A DNA stretch of 64,000 nucleotides. It comes from Hysterangium stoloniferum (taxonomy: Eukaryota; Basidiomycota; Agaricomycetes; Hysterangiales; Hysterangiaceae). Position numbers and translations under genes: made by a program. The DNA is taken from NCBI GenBank assembly GCA_015178975.1, contig WHVD01000243.1, forward strand, positions 34,118-98,117. Reading direction: 5' to 3'. Shown piece by piece: positions 1 through 11,011 of the stretch (position 1 is its first letter; every line of letters starts with the position of its first letter). The notes under the pieces are model-generated. The model saw only the letters and a program-made list of their open reading frames with translations, ran no database searches and was not told where the DNA came from.

Positions 1-554
1 AATTCGTTGGATTCCCGGCAGGTTGAGCCCTCGGTTCATGGCGCCCATAGCCTAGATCAAAAGGATTGGTTAAGTTATATAAGATAACTAATTGTTGAAC
101 AGCCTTACCCGTGTGGCGCCCCGCATTGCGTCTGCCATCTGCTGATTACTGCTCAACGTCTGGATTCTCAATCCTACGGCTTGCAGTTGTGTTCGCATCT
201 GATAGAACTTTTGGACATAGCGGCGTGTCCGTACAAGGTCCTTCGCCATGACTTTACAGGCGTTCTGTAGAATAAATCGCTTCAACCCTGACAAACGAAC
301 GGCTAGTGAATAAAACTGACCATTTGACCGACTTTCGCATTCTTTTTGATGTCTGCAATAAGCTTCTTTTCTTGTTGTTCAAGCTTACTTCGCTCTCGGT
401 CGAGCTCCCGCTGCGCTTTCGCGATTGAACGTTGATGTTGACGCAGACGTTCTGCAGGAGTTACTGTGCGTCCAAAAAGTGTCTCCTGATGATAAAAACA
501 TAAATATGGATATATGCAAGGATCAAATACTTGTATACTAACGAGGATGTTCAT
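1..554 (-). CDS. VPS2: ESCRT-III subunit Vps2/CHMP2A-like (partial, 3' end outside window)
   Basis: ESCRT-III core subunit that helps cap and remodel Snf7 filaments and recruits the AAA ATPase Vps4 during endosomal sorting and membrane scission. The spliced start is a very short first exon (MNIL) followed by ETLFGRTVTPAERLRQHQ, then the charged helix LDRERSKLEQQEKKLIADI and, after a second intron, NACKVMAKDLVRTRRYVQKF and QAVGLRIQTLSSNQQMADAM, all diagnostic of the Vps2/CHMP2A branch. The last visible exon reads AMGAMNRGLNLPGIQRI and runs off the left edge, so the C-terminal MIM that binds Vps4 is not visible. Introns at 486-542, 265-320 and 52-108 (56-57 nt) all have GT-AG ends. It diverges from the neighbouring plus-strand reading frame with under 60 bp between them. 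Confidence 0.93.
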
Positions 555-607
555 CGTGGCGCAGGATGGTGTATGTTACATAATGGGCGCTAATGTGGGA
601 CCATAGA

Positions 608-862
608 ATGCTCAACCACCGTACCTCATTTGTGCAGCGCCAATACCCATCGTCTTCTCGTCTTTTCGCCTCGTCTTCCCGTAATACTAAAACTCCTAAT
701 CCCCTTGCGTTCATAGGCCTCACAATATTAGCATTCTTATCTTTTGCTTTTGTTGTGCAACATCGTGCTACCACTGCGCCAGCTTCCAAGCAACCCAAAC
801 AGCAGGAAAATCCATTAGTGCCTCCTCATCGACCCTCTTCTCATGGCACCTCCCAGCTCTAA
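608..862 (+). CDS. Small mitochondrial-presequence/TM reading frame overlapping the UMP kinase start
   Basis: An 84-residue frame (from the ATG at 608; a further in-frame ATG lies at 593). The N-terminus is rich in Arg and Ser with no acidic residues (about residues 1-30), as in a mitochondrial presequence, followed by one hydrophobic segment (LAFIGLTILAFLSFAFVV) and a polar Pro-rich tail ending [18 protein letters not shown]. It ends at 862, overlapping the ATG of the UMP kinase (844) in another frame. I cannot decide between a short separate protein, an upstream ORF on the kinase mRNA, or an N-terminal exon of a membrane-anchored mitochondrial kinase isoform; the last would need a weak GTGCCT donor near 821. 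I know the presequence-plus-TM layout as common for mitochondrial proteins, but I do not recognise the protein itself. Confidence 0.45.
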   Translation: MLNHRTSFVQRQYPSSSRLFASSSRNTKTPNPLAFIGLTILAFLSFAFVVQHRATTAPASKQPKQQENPLVPPHRPSSHGTSQL

Positions 863-1833
863 CGAGTATAAGGTAAAGCTAATGGCCAGTGTGATACTTT
901 TGATGGTTAACTCAACATCCCACAAGTGTACTGTTTTCGATGATCACAAAGTGATCGTTATATATGTACTTGGTGGACCAGGCGCAGGTCCAAGCTTTCT
1001 TTTACAAAATTTGGCTTAGCTGATATGATCTCCATCGGAAGGAAAGGGTACCCAATGTGCACGTCTCGTCAAAGACTATGACTTTGTTCATCTTTCTGGT
1101 AGGTGAACGTGAACGCTCGCTCACTGACTCTACACCTCTGTAATATGCACTCGTGTTGATATGCTTTCCCTAGCGGGTGATTTGCTCCGCGCCGAACAGA
1201 ATAGGGATGGATCTCTGTATGGTGAAATGATACGCACATGTATCAGAGAAGGCAACATCGTACCTATGGAGGTCACAGTCAAGCTCCTTGAGAATGCCAT
1301 GCACGATGCACTTGAATCAAATATTAATCGCGATGCTTGGACTGATGGTAAAGGGAGATTTTTGATAGATGGCTTCCCGCGTAAGATGGACCAGGCGCTC
1401 AAATTTGACGAGGAGGTGCGTGTTATTACACTCGCACGAGTTGGCTGTGGCTTAACCTACCGAAGGTTTGCATGGCGTCGTTGGTTTTGTTTTTCTCATG
1501 CACAGAAGAGGTCATGTTGGGTAGACTTCTCGAGAGGAGCAAAACAAGCGGGCGTGAAGACGACAACATTGACACTATTAAGAAGCGCTTTGGCGAGTCA
1601 TTATACTACGCTTCGTTATTTTTCACTCACGGCCCATCCTACAGTCACATATGAAGAGCAAACAAGGCCCGTTATAGAGTATTACAGGACATTACACAGA
1701 GTCGCGGAGGTGTGATTTAAAAGAAAATACTTTCACATATATTCTGATATGTTGCTAGATTGACAGCACTCTATCAATTGATGAAGTCTATGGCGAAGCA
1801 TCCAAAACTATCCATGCGATTTTTAACAAATGA
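844..1833 (+). CDS. URA6: UMP/CMP (uridylate) kinase
   Basis: Transfers phosphate from ATP to UMP/CMP (and weakly AMP) in pyrimidine nucleotide synthesis. The spliced product runs [10 protein letters not shown], then [19 protein letters not shown] (P-loop, with the Lys codon restored across an intron), [16 protein letters not shown], the NMP-binding part [34 protein letters not shown], the lid region [17 protein letters not shown] and the C-terminal [15 protein letters not shown], ending [10 protein letters not shown] at 1833. These are the Ura6-type adenylate-kinase fold motifs in the right order. At least six short introns; the one at 1593-1644 needs a GC donor (TG|GCGAGT) to keep frame. 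Convergent with the lipid kinase, 73 bp apart. Start at 844 chosen because it is the only ATG in frame with the P-loop exon; an upstream exon remains possible. Confidence 0.9.
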
Positions 1834-1906
1834 TCCATTGATGTAGAAGTATGGACTATAAATGACCATTACAAAGCGCAACGAGCATATGTACACCGAC
1901 CACCTA

Positions 1907-3127
1907 TCAAGCGCAGATGAAATATGATGTATCAGCTGCACTTGAGAAGATTTTACAGTCAACTGCTCCCCCTGTTGGTATCTTCAATATTGTCCCATCT
2001 ACACAGACAAGATGAGCCCTGTCATCGTCTACATCCTGAGAAAATCGAGGTTCATCAGCCCGTTTCCACTAATGTAAATGCGAACGTACAGGTATCCACC
2101 TCCAACCGTTGCAACGTATATACTCCACTATACAAGGTCCGTTGCCTTGGTCATATCTAAGCGAAACATGACTTCCTTGTACATATGCGCTTTGGAGAAC
2201 GTTGATTAATTTCGGAACAAAAGCCGCACGATCAGCCTGACTACCAGTTCCCAGTGCCGGATCCCGCAAAGGTCGAATGACAACCATGTCCATTTCGCCC
2301 AAGGAAGAAGGTGTAGAACTGAATAATGGGGTGATCTCGAAAGACGGCTCTAATCGATCAACATTCACAGTGGAAAGGAGATAAGCGAACGGTCCAGCTA
2401 GCAAGGTTTGTGACTCTTCAAGCTGGATAAAGGTTCCGGCTACAGAATCATAACTTTTCGCTGGCTTCTCCTCTTCAGATAGTAACTGAAGCTGTCCCCC
2501 ATACCAATTGGATATATTCTCCATAGCAGCCACTTTGAAACGCTCGACACCGCGAACGGACGACCGCAAATGCTCTGCCGTATCGAGAATGGATGCATGC
2601 AGTGCAGTTGAAGTAACTACGATGCTGAATATTGAGTCAGTAACAACATTTTCGCCGTTGATGAGACTCGTCTGCGCGAGTATGAGAGGCTTCTTTTTTC
2701 CCTGGATGAAGGCGTCAACAGACTTGAGGCGATCCTCGAACGAATGACCAGGTGTCTCTGACGAGCGATCTACATTGTGAAGGGTTGTGTTCGTTGGCGG
2801 GAACAACGCCGAGTATAGTGCATTAGCCGTGCCTTGAGGACAAATGACTAGCTGCAGGGGCAGCGAAGGAATGCCTATGCCATTGACAACCTCATGCACT
2901 GTCCCATCTCCCCCACTGATTATAATAACGATTGATTTCCCCTTCTTAGCGTTAGTCTGCAGAAAAGCAGCAGCCACCTGTCCTGCATGGCCTGGTTTCG
3001 TAGTCTCTTTGAATTCATATTGATATTGGCGACTCTTGAGAAGGGGAAGAATATGTTCTGCAACAAAATGGGAGCCCTTCCCGTCGCCGCTGATAGGGTT
3101 AGAAATAACGAGAATGGATTGCTCCAT
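1907..3127 (-). CDS. Lipid kinase of the diacylglycerol/sphingosine (long-chain base) kinase family
   Basis: ATP-dependent lipid kinase with the DAGK catalytic fold; family members phosphorylate long-chain bases, ceramide or diacylglycerol at membranes. The N-terminus ILVISNPISGDGKG is the nucleotide-binding start, followed by IIISGGDGTVHEVVNGI (the conserved GGDGT motif) and LQLVICPQGTANALYSALFP (glycine-rich substrate loop). About 390 residues, short for fungal Lcb4/5 (500+), because it lacks their long N-terminal extension; a minimal-type kinase. A single intron at 2036-2089 (GTACGT donor) joins NGWRWIP to a last exon reading DVDDDRAHLVCVDGTI; the VDGE/T-type strand near the C-terminus is typical of the family. 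Substrate cannot be told from sequence. Divergent from the omega-amidase, so the two may share a promoter. Confidence 0.87.
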
Positions 3128-3257
3128 CTTATGATATTTTATTTAGGTATGTAGGGTATGAACAGAAAGTTGAAGTTCTTGTCGGTGTTTCAATCGGTGT
3201 CGTCATATGCGCTTTCTGTCGATATACTTCAGGCCTCCGCTAATTCGGTCTAGAGCT

Positions 3258-4734
3258 ATGTCAACGTCCATCTATCCTACGTCAAAACCCTTCTGTTTAG
3301 CACTGATTCAACTAGGCGGCCTGGGGCCGTCCAAGGATAAGAATCTACGCCATGCTAGAGAGATGATTCTAAAGGCTGCTCAACCTCAGGGCGACGTGGC
3401 CAAGCCAGACCTGATAGTACTTCCTGTAAGATCTGAATCTGACAATGCTATGCAATTTCATACCTGAGTCACACATATGAAGGAATGCTTTAACTCACCT
3501 TATGGCCCCAAGTTCTTTCCTGATTACGCCGAAGTCATTGGCTACGTCCCTGGGCAGCCTTACAATATTTCTGAGAGTCGCAGTCAAAGCGTCAGGGTTC
3601 TCTCAGACATAGCCAAACAAGTTCATACGTGGATTCTTGGAGGTCTCAAAATATTTCAAAGTTTTCTAAGTAGGTCTGCACTAGACTAACGTCCTCATGG
3701 TTAGGCTCCATACCAGAGAAAGATGAGATCGATGGCAAACTCTACAATACTGCCACTGTCTATAATCCCGATGGTAGGCACACATAGTCACAAGTCAATC
3801 ATTTACACCAACACTGGTGAGAAGGCGATCTTGTGGCGATTCACAGGAAAGTTCACCTTTTCGACATCGACATTCCTGGTAAAATTACATTCAAAGCAAG
3901 TGCAGAATTTATCGCATTTGCACACGAAGACATTGACACAATAGTAATAAGGAAAGCACCACCTTGAGTGCAGGCAATAAACTTACGCATTTCGACACGG
4001 GTAAGAATGACAGCATAACAGAAGATATTTGTGGCTCAACATCGTTGAACAGAGTTCGGCCGGATAGGGGTGGGCATCTGTTATGATGTCAGATTCCCAG
4101 AAATGGCCATGATTGCTGCTCGCAAGGGTAAGGAGTGAGGTTTGTAAATGTATTGCCATTTGAAATTGAAACGTATATTTCCCAGGTTGTGCTGCTATGA
4201 TATATCCAGGGGCTTTCAATCTTACTACAGGACCGATGCACTGGGAATTGCTGCAGAGAGCGCGGTGCCTTCTAACTTAACTGACTATCCGTGGTGGAAA
4301 CTGACTAGATTCCAGAGCGGTTGACAACCAGATATTTGTAGCGATGTGTAGCCCCGCCAGAGATCTGAATGCGGATTACCACGCCGTTAGTAAATTTATT
4401 ATCATGTGTCGTCATTTCTAATTATTCAGGACAATACCAGTGGGGTCATTCGACTGTAGTGAACCCTTAGTAAGTGATGGATGAGGTAGTAGTCCATGTA
4501 TTCTTCGCTCAACTAGCTTTGCAGCGGAGAGGTTATTGCAACTACCGATGAACGGGAATCCATCATTTATGCGAACATTGGTGAGTACTCATCATCACCA
4601 TCATTTGGATGTTAGTGATGAGTACTACAGATCCAGAGCTAATGGATTCGACAAGGGCTGGAATTCCCGTAAACAGTCAGCGTCGATTTGATATTTACAA
4701 GGACGTAAGCGAACACCTTGGGGATGTACTTTAG
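3258..4734 (+). CDS. NIT2: Omega-amidase / Nit2-type nitrilase-superfamily amidohydrolase
   Basis: Hydrolyses alpha-ketoglutaramate or alpha-ketosuccinamate to the keto acid and ammonia, clearing transaminase by-products. The spliced protein matches the Nit2 branch along its length: [34 protein letters not shown] (with the catalytic Glu region), [37 protein letters not shown] (catalytic Lys), [18 protein letters not shown] (catalytic Cys), [39 protein letters not shown] and WGHSTVV. It ends at 4734. Many short introns split it. An in-frame upstream ATG at 3207 would add MRFLSIYFRPPLIRSRA, which could serve as a mitochondrial presequence, so dual targeting is possible; I use the ATG at 3258, which matches the usual family start. 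Confidence 0.9.
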
Positions 4735-4991
4735 AATCTAGTTTGAAAAAAAACTGTGCTTATTATAACATTAATTGCTATGCAAACCTGTGCCAAATAA
4801 AACGACGTGGCTAAGCATACCATAGCCGCCAGGTCACAGTGACTAAGCGCACATTTTGCCGTAGTTTCGACAAGCTTCGTTGGTATTCGTTGTCCTTCTC
4901 GTGGCGCGGAACGTAAGCAACAGCCAAAAAGGCGGTTCCCTTTGTCTCTTGTCTAAATCCTTTTCATCCTTCCCCCTCCTCCACAATAACC

Positions 4992-6488
4992 ATGGTTAAA
5001 GAAACGTAGGTTGAGATGCCTCTAGTTTGCACTACATCGATGCTGACGATAGCAGCAAATACTATGATTTACTAGAAGTTAAACCCGACGCCGCTGATTC
5101 CGAGTTGAAAAAGGCTTACAGAAAAAAGTAATAAACTCTTTTTTTTCTTATTCTGTTCTACCAATGTGGGCTTACTCGTCTTGAAGAGCCTTACGATTAC
5201 ATCCAGATAAAGGAGGAGACCCAGAGCTTTTCAAAGAAGTTACACATGCGTAAGTCATTTCGACTAACTAGAGTATGCATCTAATCTTGATTTTACAGCT
5301 ACGAAGTCCTATCTGATCCCCAAAAGCGTAGCATGTGAGTACCACCTGTGAACGTCGTCTGGCACTCTAATAATAAGGGGTTCATAGTTATGATGCTCGT
5401 GGTGAAGCTGGCCTAACAGAGCAAGGCGGCATGAACGGCATGGATCCTCAGGATCTCTTCTCTCAGCTGTTCGGTGGAGGTGGTGGTGGTGGCAGCTTCT
5501 TTGGTGGATTCGGTGGCGGCGGCGGCGGCGGCGGTCGATCTGCTGGTCCCAGGCGCGGCAAAGATCTCGTTCATCGCGTCAATGTCACACTGGAGGACCT
5601 TTACAAAGGGAAAACAACAAAACTCGCCCTCACCCGCCATGTCATATGCTCAAAATGTGAAGGCAAGGGTGGGAAGGAAGGTGCCGTCAGATCTTGCACA
5701 ACGTGTAATGGTCGTGGTGTCAGAGTCATACTTCGTCAAATGGGTCCCATGCTACAACAGATCCAGCAACCTTGTTCAGATTGCGATGGTACAGGTGAAC
5801 AGATAGATCCGAAAAACAAGTGCAAGATTTGCAACGGAAAGAAGGTTGTTTCCGAACGCAAGTTCCTAGATGTGCACATAGACAAAGGGATGAAAGGCGG
5901 TCAAACCATCCCGTTTTCGGGAGAGAGCGATCAGGCGCCAGATGTAATACCTGGGGACGTCATTATCGTGATAGAGGAGAAACCACACGACCGTTTTACT
6001 CGCGAAGGCGACAATTTAAGGATTGACGTGGAAATAGATCTTTTAACAGCACTAGCAGGAGGACAGCTAGCCATTAAACACCTTGATGACCACGCATTAC
6101 TCATCGACATCATCCCCGGAACACCTATCAAGGAAGGTAATGCAATGCGCCGAAACGTTTTATTAATTTTATTACTAACAATAACATAGGCGATCTTAAA
6201 GTCATCAAGGACCAGGGAATGCCTTCAGTCAGGCATCACGATCCAGGCGATCTTTTCGTGAGGTTCCATGTTAAATTCCCCGAACATCTTGATGCGAACG
6301 CTTTTGCGAAACTGGAGAGTGCTCTCCCACCTCGCAAACCGATGGAGAAGTTCCCCAAGAATATTATGATAGAGGAGGTAGAATTGTCCGACCTTGATGC
6401 TCGGCAGCAGAGGGAGGCCACCGCTCATGGCGAGGACGCAATGGATGCTGATGATGAGCAGCCGAGAGTGCAGTGCGCGAACCAGTAA
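4992..6488 (+). CDS. YDJ1: Type I DnaJ/Hsp40 co-chaperone, Ydj1-like, farnesylated
   Basis: J-domain co-chaperone that delivers clients to cytosolic Hsp70 and stimulates its ATPase. Short exons give the J domain (TKYYDLLEVKPDADSELKKA, then LRLHPDK with the HPD motif); next a Gly-rich stretch (FGGGGGGGSFFGGFGGGG), then four zinc-binding CxxCxGxG-type repeats (CSKCEGKG, CTTCNGRG, CSDCDGTG, CKICNGKK), the substrate-binding barrel and a last exon from about 6190. The C-terminus ends CANQ, a CaaX farnesylation box matching the CASQ of yeast Ydj1, so membrane (ER/mitochondrial surface) association is expected. Introns lie at the J domain and before DLKVIKDQG. I saw no clean heat-shock element in the 257 bp upstream. 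Convergent with the UPF0538 gene. Confidence 0.95.
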
Positions 6489-6621
6489 TGTCAGCCTTTA
6501 GTTGCTCGTTCTCTCCCTCGTTCGTTTCCGTATAGTATTATTGCTTTGTCCGGCTTAGCGTATGCACATTTTCAATCTGATCGATCAGCTCCCGTCAACG
6601 CTACAATCAGTCCACAACCCC

Positions 6622-7304
6622 TCAAGTCCACTTCGTCTACATGAAAGTAAATATAATGAACAACTACGATGAATACTTGCATGGCTAACCTGAGGGTTAA
6701 GTTTAAAAGCGTCGTATGTCTCTCTATTAAAAAAGCTGATTTCAGTCTCATTTTCTATACCAATAAATACCGAAGTTAGTTGTGAATAGAACAAAATCCA
6801 ATCAATAAAGAAAGCAAGTACCTACGCCTAGGCTGACAAGAAATGCATCATCATCTTCGAAAATCAACTCGTCGTGATCCAAGTTGATGATAAGATTCGA
6901 TGTCTGTGTTTTTTTTTTTAGTTAGCCAACAACAAGCAAGGTCCGAGTTAAGTCACCTTCGCCCCATGAGCCTTCGTATAGAGCTTCAAGGTGTCTAAGT
7001 GTGTCTGAATGATAAAGATTCCCAGTAAGAGCGCGACTGACGTGCCTAACGTTACATTGCGAAAGGGCTTCCATCCAGGTTGGGTGCTAATAACTAGGTG
7101 GAGAGATGGCAAGTCATCTTACAGCAGATTTAAACATAATAACTTACTTTCTCTTGTTCTGTCTTTCAAGTCTCTGACCCTCGTCTGTTCAAGATCAACG
7201 TCGTGAAGCACAGCACTCTTCTCTGTTCTATATTCGAACGATTTAATGATTCTTAAAGTGAGTGTAACCTTGGGAAGATTCATCACACTGGGGTTGTCGG
7301 CCAT
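6622..7304 (-). CDS. UPF0538 family protein (C2orf76-like), function unknown
   Basis: Small conserved eukaryotic protein of unknown function. The spliced product runs from MADNPSVMNL through VTLTLRIIKSFEYRTEK and VLHDVDLEQT, then PGWKPFRN, THLDTLKLYTKAHGAKTSN, LIINLDHDELIFEDDDAFLV and ETEISFFNRETYDAFKLNPQ, ending in a short tail with Trp (TKWT). The order and spacing match animal C2orf76, including the terminal Trp next to NP. Four introns (donors GTAAGT, GTAACG, GTGACT and GTAGGT) plus a last one after NPQ have proper ends and keep frame. The fold resembles a ubiquitin-like module in appearance, but that is inference. Its promoter lies in the 500 bp before the Rco1-like gene's 3' end. Confidence 0.85.
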
Positions 7305-7808
7305 TGTTCTCGTAGATGTATATCAAGGGAGGCCAGAGTTGGAGGAGTAAAACCACGTATTCTCGTCGACGTCAGGTCACAACCTTGTTTTTATTCTAAT
7401 ACCCCAGTGTTCTTTTTCACTATTGCATATATATTTGGATTTTCTCAACTAAAATAAGCAGACTTTCATTGTAAAAGAGTACGATAGTCATATTACTATA
7501 GTCGGGTCTTCTTGATGACCGCGGGGCTATATATATTTGCTTATTTGTCGCGAGTATCCGTCAAATATGTTTAGCAATTAAGTCAGTGTTTCAGATACAT
7601 AGACAGAGTATATGTGTCGATGACAATATGACCTAACACAAAGCGTACGTAGTACTATGGCAATAATGTGTACAGACATACACAACTGTGCCATCGAGAA
7701 CGTAAAGCCACAGCCGTCGATTGTTATCCAACTATGCGTAAGCTATGGTTATGCATCCCAATCATATACCGGTATCCGGACATTAAGCATAAGTATTGGT
7801 GCGAATGT
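7305..7808. other. Intergenic stretch between UPF0538 start and Rco1-like 3' end
   Basis: About 500 bases with no supported gene. It is AT-rich with a GCTATATATATTTGC run near 7527 and must hold the UPF0538 promoter (genes on the minus strand) and the 3' UTR of the Rco1-like gene. I see no repeat or RNA gene. Confidence 0.5.
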
Positions 7809-10800
7809 TCAAATTATCGAGGACGACGAACTTCTGATATCCGATGGTACGCCGTTGATTTTTGACGGGTTAGGTTTCTTCCCCCGCTTTGGTGGAGGCA
7901 CGAACGATATAGAGGAAAGACTTGACTCTGAATCAGAAGATGTTTGCCCGCGTAATGAATGTGAAGGACGAAGGGTTCGCGATGGACTTGTAGAATTAGG
8001 TACTGAAGCCGCGGCCGCAGCAGCCGTTGCAGCAGCCACCGCTGTATTTATAGCTCGGGGTATACGTATTTTCAATGGTGATATTGCAGGTGTCGACGCT
8101 GACGCTGGAAGTGTTGGAGAAGTTGGTGATTCCACTTTGCGCGGAGGAGTCGACGGTCGAACCTTAGACCTGGTTTTGGGCACCGTGGTAACATGATTCG
8201 GGGGAGTGATAGCTCGCTGAGAAGGCTTGCGGAATTCTACGGGGGAAACACCATTGGGGTGACACGGAGAGTCAGGCGTATCCGCTTCTATGGCAGAGCG
8301 GGAAGCTCTGGTGACGCGGATTGGGGCAGATGCAGTGGAAGATACAACTTTTGGTTCATCTCGGTTTGATGTGGTAGGTGGAATCAGTGATATTGCCTTA
8401 GACCTTGTCACACGACCGCCACTAGACTCGATTGGCGGCAAGAGCTTTGGAGAACGCTTCCCAGTTTTGGAGGGGGTTTTATTAGACGGTGGTAGCCTAG
8501 GAATGTTTGGATCTTGGGCCTTGGGAGCACTAGCCTTTTCTTGTATGATTCGACTCGAGGGAGACTCTAGTCTATTGGACTACACCGACTTCAATAGATG
8601 GTTGCGTGAAAGAAAATAAAAAACGACGTACATCTGATCTTTGAAGACATGTCGCGGGCAGGTGCGCCAAAGACGTCGTAATGCTGACAGAAGATTTTGG
8701 GGAATTCTCCGTTGGGTCCGTTTGAATAGCCATGTCGACCCTGGCAGCTGGCCTTCCCTCTCCATCAATGTATATTTTCTCTGCTGCTGCTTTAGAATGA
8801 ACGACAGCTGTACGGCACCCGATAAGGAGCTACGGCGATATATCAGACACCTGGATTTTGGCCGTAAAAAATAGAAACTTACGTCGACTGCATGCATTAC
8901 ACTCATATCAGACTCCTCGGACTCGGCTCGAGCAGTGGACATGTCTGATGGGGAAACCGAGGGTTTCTCCACAACCCCTTTGGAAACATTAATCTCATCC
9001 AAGGAACTGAGAGATGTGAGTGGCGAAGACGATCCAGATAATAGCCCAGCTGGCGGTCTATGAAATAAAATAAAATAAAGGTGACTAAAAGCCTAATAGG
9101 CAGTGATAAACGCACTGGAGGCGATGTCCACGTCCAATTTTGTCCCAAAAGTCTAGGACGACTACTCGTTCGGGAACTCTATAACGTCGCCCGTTGATAT
9201 GCACCTCATCAACGTTCATCTTTATCGACTTCTCTATACTGTTATCAGCAGGGATTATCTCAATGTTTCCATTATTAGGCCGATTTCGGGTCGTAATGTC
9301 TGTCACAGGAGGAACCTGTTTGGGAATTCGCCGTTTGGGCTACATAGCATAAGCTCTATGAAATAGTACAGTGCCTCAAACTTACTGCAATATGCTCCAC
9401 GTGCGCAGGGCACATCCATTTTTTATGAGCAGGAGGCATGCAGGCCAATGGCGGATCAAGACAATCAAGATGCCAATGTAAAGAACAATAATCACAAGAG
9501 GCGATGCTTTTCCATAAAGAATCATTTTGAGTGTGCCTTAGACTTGACCGTCGCACACTAGATTCCCGTCCATTGGTAGAGCTCGGTCCAGATTCGGCAT
9601 CGGGCAACGCAGATTTGCTACAGCGGAAGCATAATATAGGTGCGCCGTTTTTATCTTTGAGACGGAAGGCCTCTCTATCGTCCAAAATATTAAATCGACT
9701 GTGACATTTTTTTATCAATAGAGGTGTGGCCGTAAACAACCAAGTCGCACACACCTTGCCCGCACCGCCTTGGTCTCAGTATTATCCTGATAAGACCCCT
9801 TTGACCCTGTTGTAACTTTTTATACCAAGTCATGAGAGAGGCTATTATAATAAGAATGAGGGATCAAAGTTCACCATCTTTGAAAAAACCTCGGATATCT
9901 TCCGGGAGTTCGAATTCGGTGGGGATGCTTAACTGAAGATGATGGAAAAGCGGTGCGAGAAGAGATCGCCGTGGTCTTGGTGGAGGGTGCTGAAAAAGCA
10001 ATGTAATTATCTAGGGATGATCTGAACATCGCATGCTCACCTGTCGAACTATACAAGCCGGACAGTACCAACGATTATCACCCTCAGGTACATCTTGAGC
10101 GTCCATAGGAGGATCAAGACACCAAAGATGGAACGACCGCGGACAACCGTCGCAGTATAGGAGACTACCTTGGGATCGACACGCTGAACAATGGTCTTCG
10201 TTTGGTTGCTTTACAAGGTGGAAATCGGTAAAAATGGCTATTCACGACATAAAAAAAGTGTTGTGACACGCACATGAACACCGTTGGGCTCTGGCATGTC
10301 GAGCGATATTGTTTGCGGCTCCTCTTTGACTTTAGCAGCCTTTTCTTTTCCTTTCCCCTTATCCCGACTTCTAACTCTGGAAGCAACATGAGAGGCGCCA
10401 GGATAGGGCGTGGATTCGTCGGAGACCGTTAGATATGATCCGGTGCGCTGTAAAGAGGGCTGTACATCCCTCCGGTCGACGACGGGATCCGAAATGGACG
10501 GTTCTAATGGTGGTAAAAGACTGGTGGACGCTGTGGGATTCAGACCACGAGCTGATGAACGTTGTGCGCGAGTGTTTATAGAGCTGGGTCAAAGGTTCCC
10601 CGTAGATGGCGAAAGAGCGGTCAGGGACGTATGGGGTGAGCAGTGACATTGGGGATCGAGACAATTAGTATTGGTGGAGAAGAACGAAGCAATAAGTGTA
10701 CTGTACCTCTTGTCTGTACGAGGACGCTTTCTGAGCCTGCCCTCTTCTTCGGGGATAAGACTCAATCCAAGACCGCCCATGAGCCCAGAGTAAGTTGTGC

Positions 10801-11011
10801 CCGGGTCAGAAGCTGGGAGATATGAAAAAACCTGGGCAGAACGTCTAAGATGTGAATCACGACGCTGACCGTTGATGGATGCGAGAGGTGGAGGAGCAGG
10901 GAGGATTACAGTGGCAAGTGTCGGGTCCTCAGTCTCAAGGTCTGGTGGGTGAACGGCGACTATGGGCTCAAACAAGTAGGCAGGCGGCTGCGTCGACAAA
11001 AGACCCTCCAT
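7809..11011 (-). CDS. RCO1: Rco1-like PHD-finger protein, likely Rpd3S histone deacetylase subunit
   Basis: Rco1 brings Rpd3S to transcribed chromatin by PHD-finger contact with histone H3, together with the Eaf3 chromodomain. Domains in order: an unstructured N-terminus with a basic RKRPRTDK patch; a first PHD finger (DHCSACRSQGSLLYCDGCPRSFHLWCLDPP...WYCPACIVRQ, split here: C4HC3 ligands visible between about 10,040 and 10,190); a conserved linker LSIPTEFELPEDIRGFFKDG; a second PHD-like finger (CFRCSKS ... CDYCSLHWHLDCLDPPLACM ... WMCPAHVEH, about 9,380-9,650); then RVPERVVVLDFWDKI and a long Ser/Pro/Thr-rich basic tail with an Ala run, ending SDIRSSSSSII. The two-PHD layout with LDPP in each is typical of Rco1/PHF12. 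About eight introns; the first (about 125 nt) is long for this genome. Start at 11,011 is the first ATG near the conserved region and is uncertain. Confidence 0.82.

Noticed and set aside
7657-8196. 179-codon plus-strand frame
   Set aside because: Mirror of the Rco1-like last exon on the minus strand, which has the better protein and splice support.
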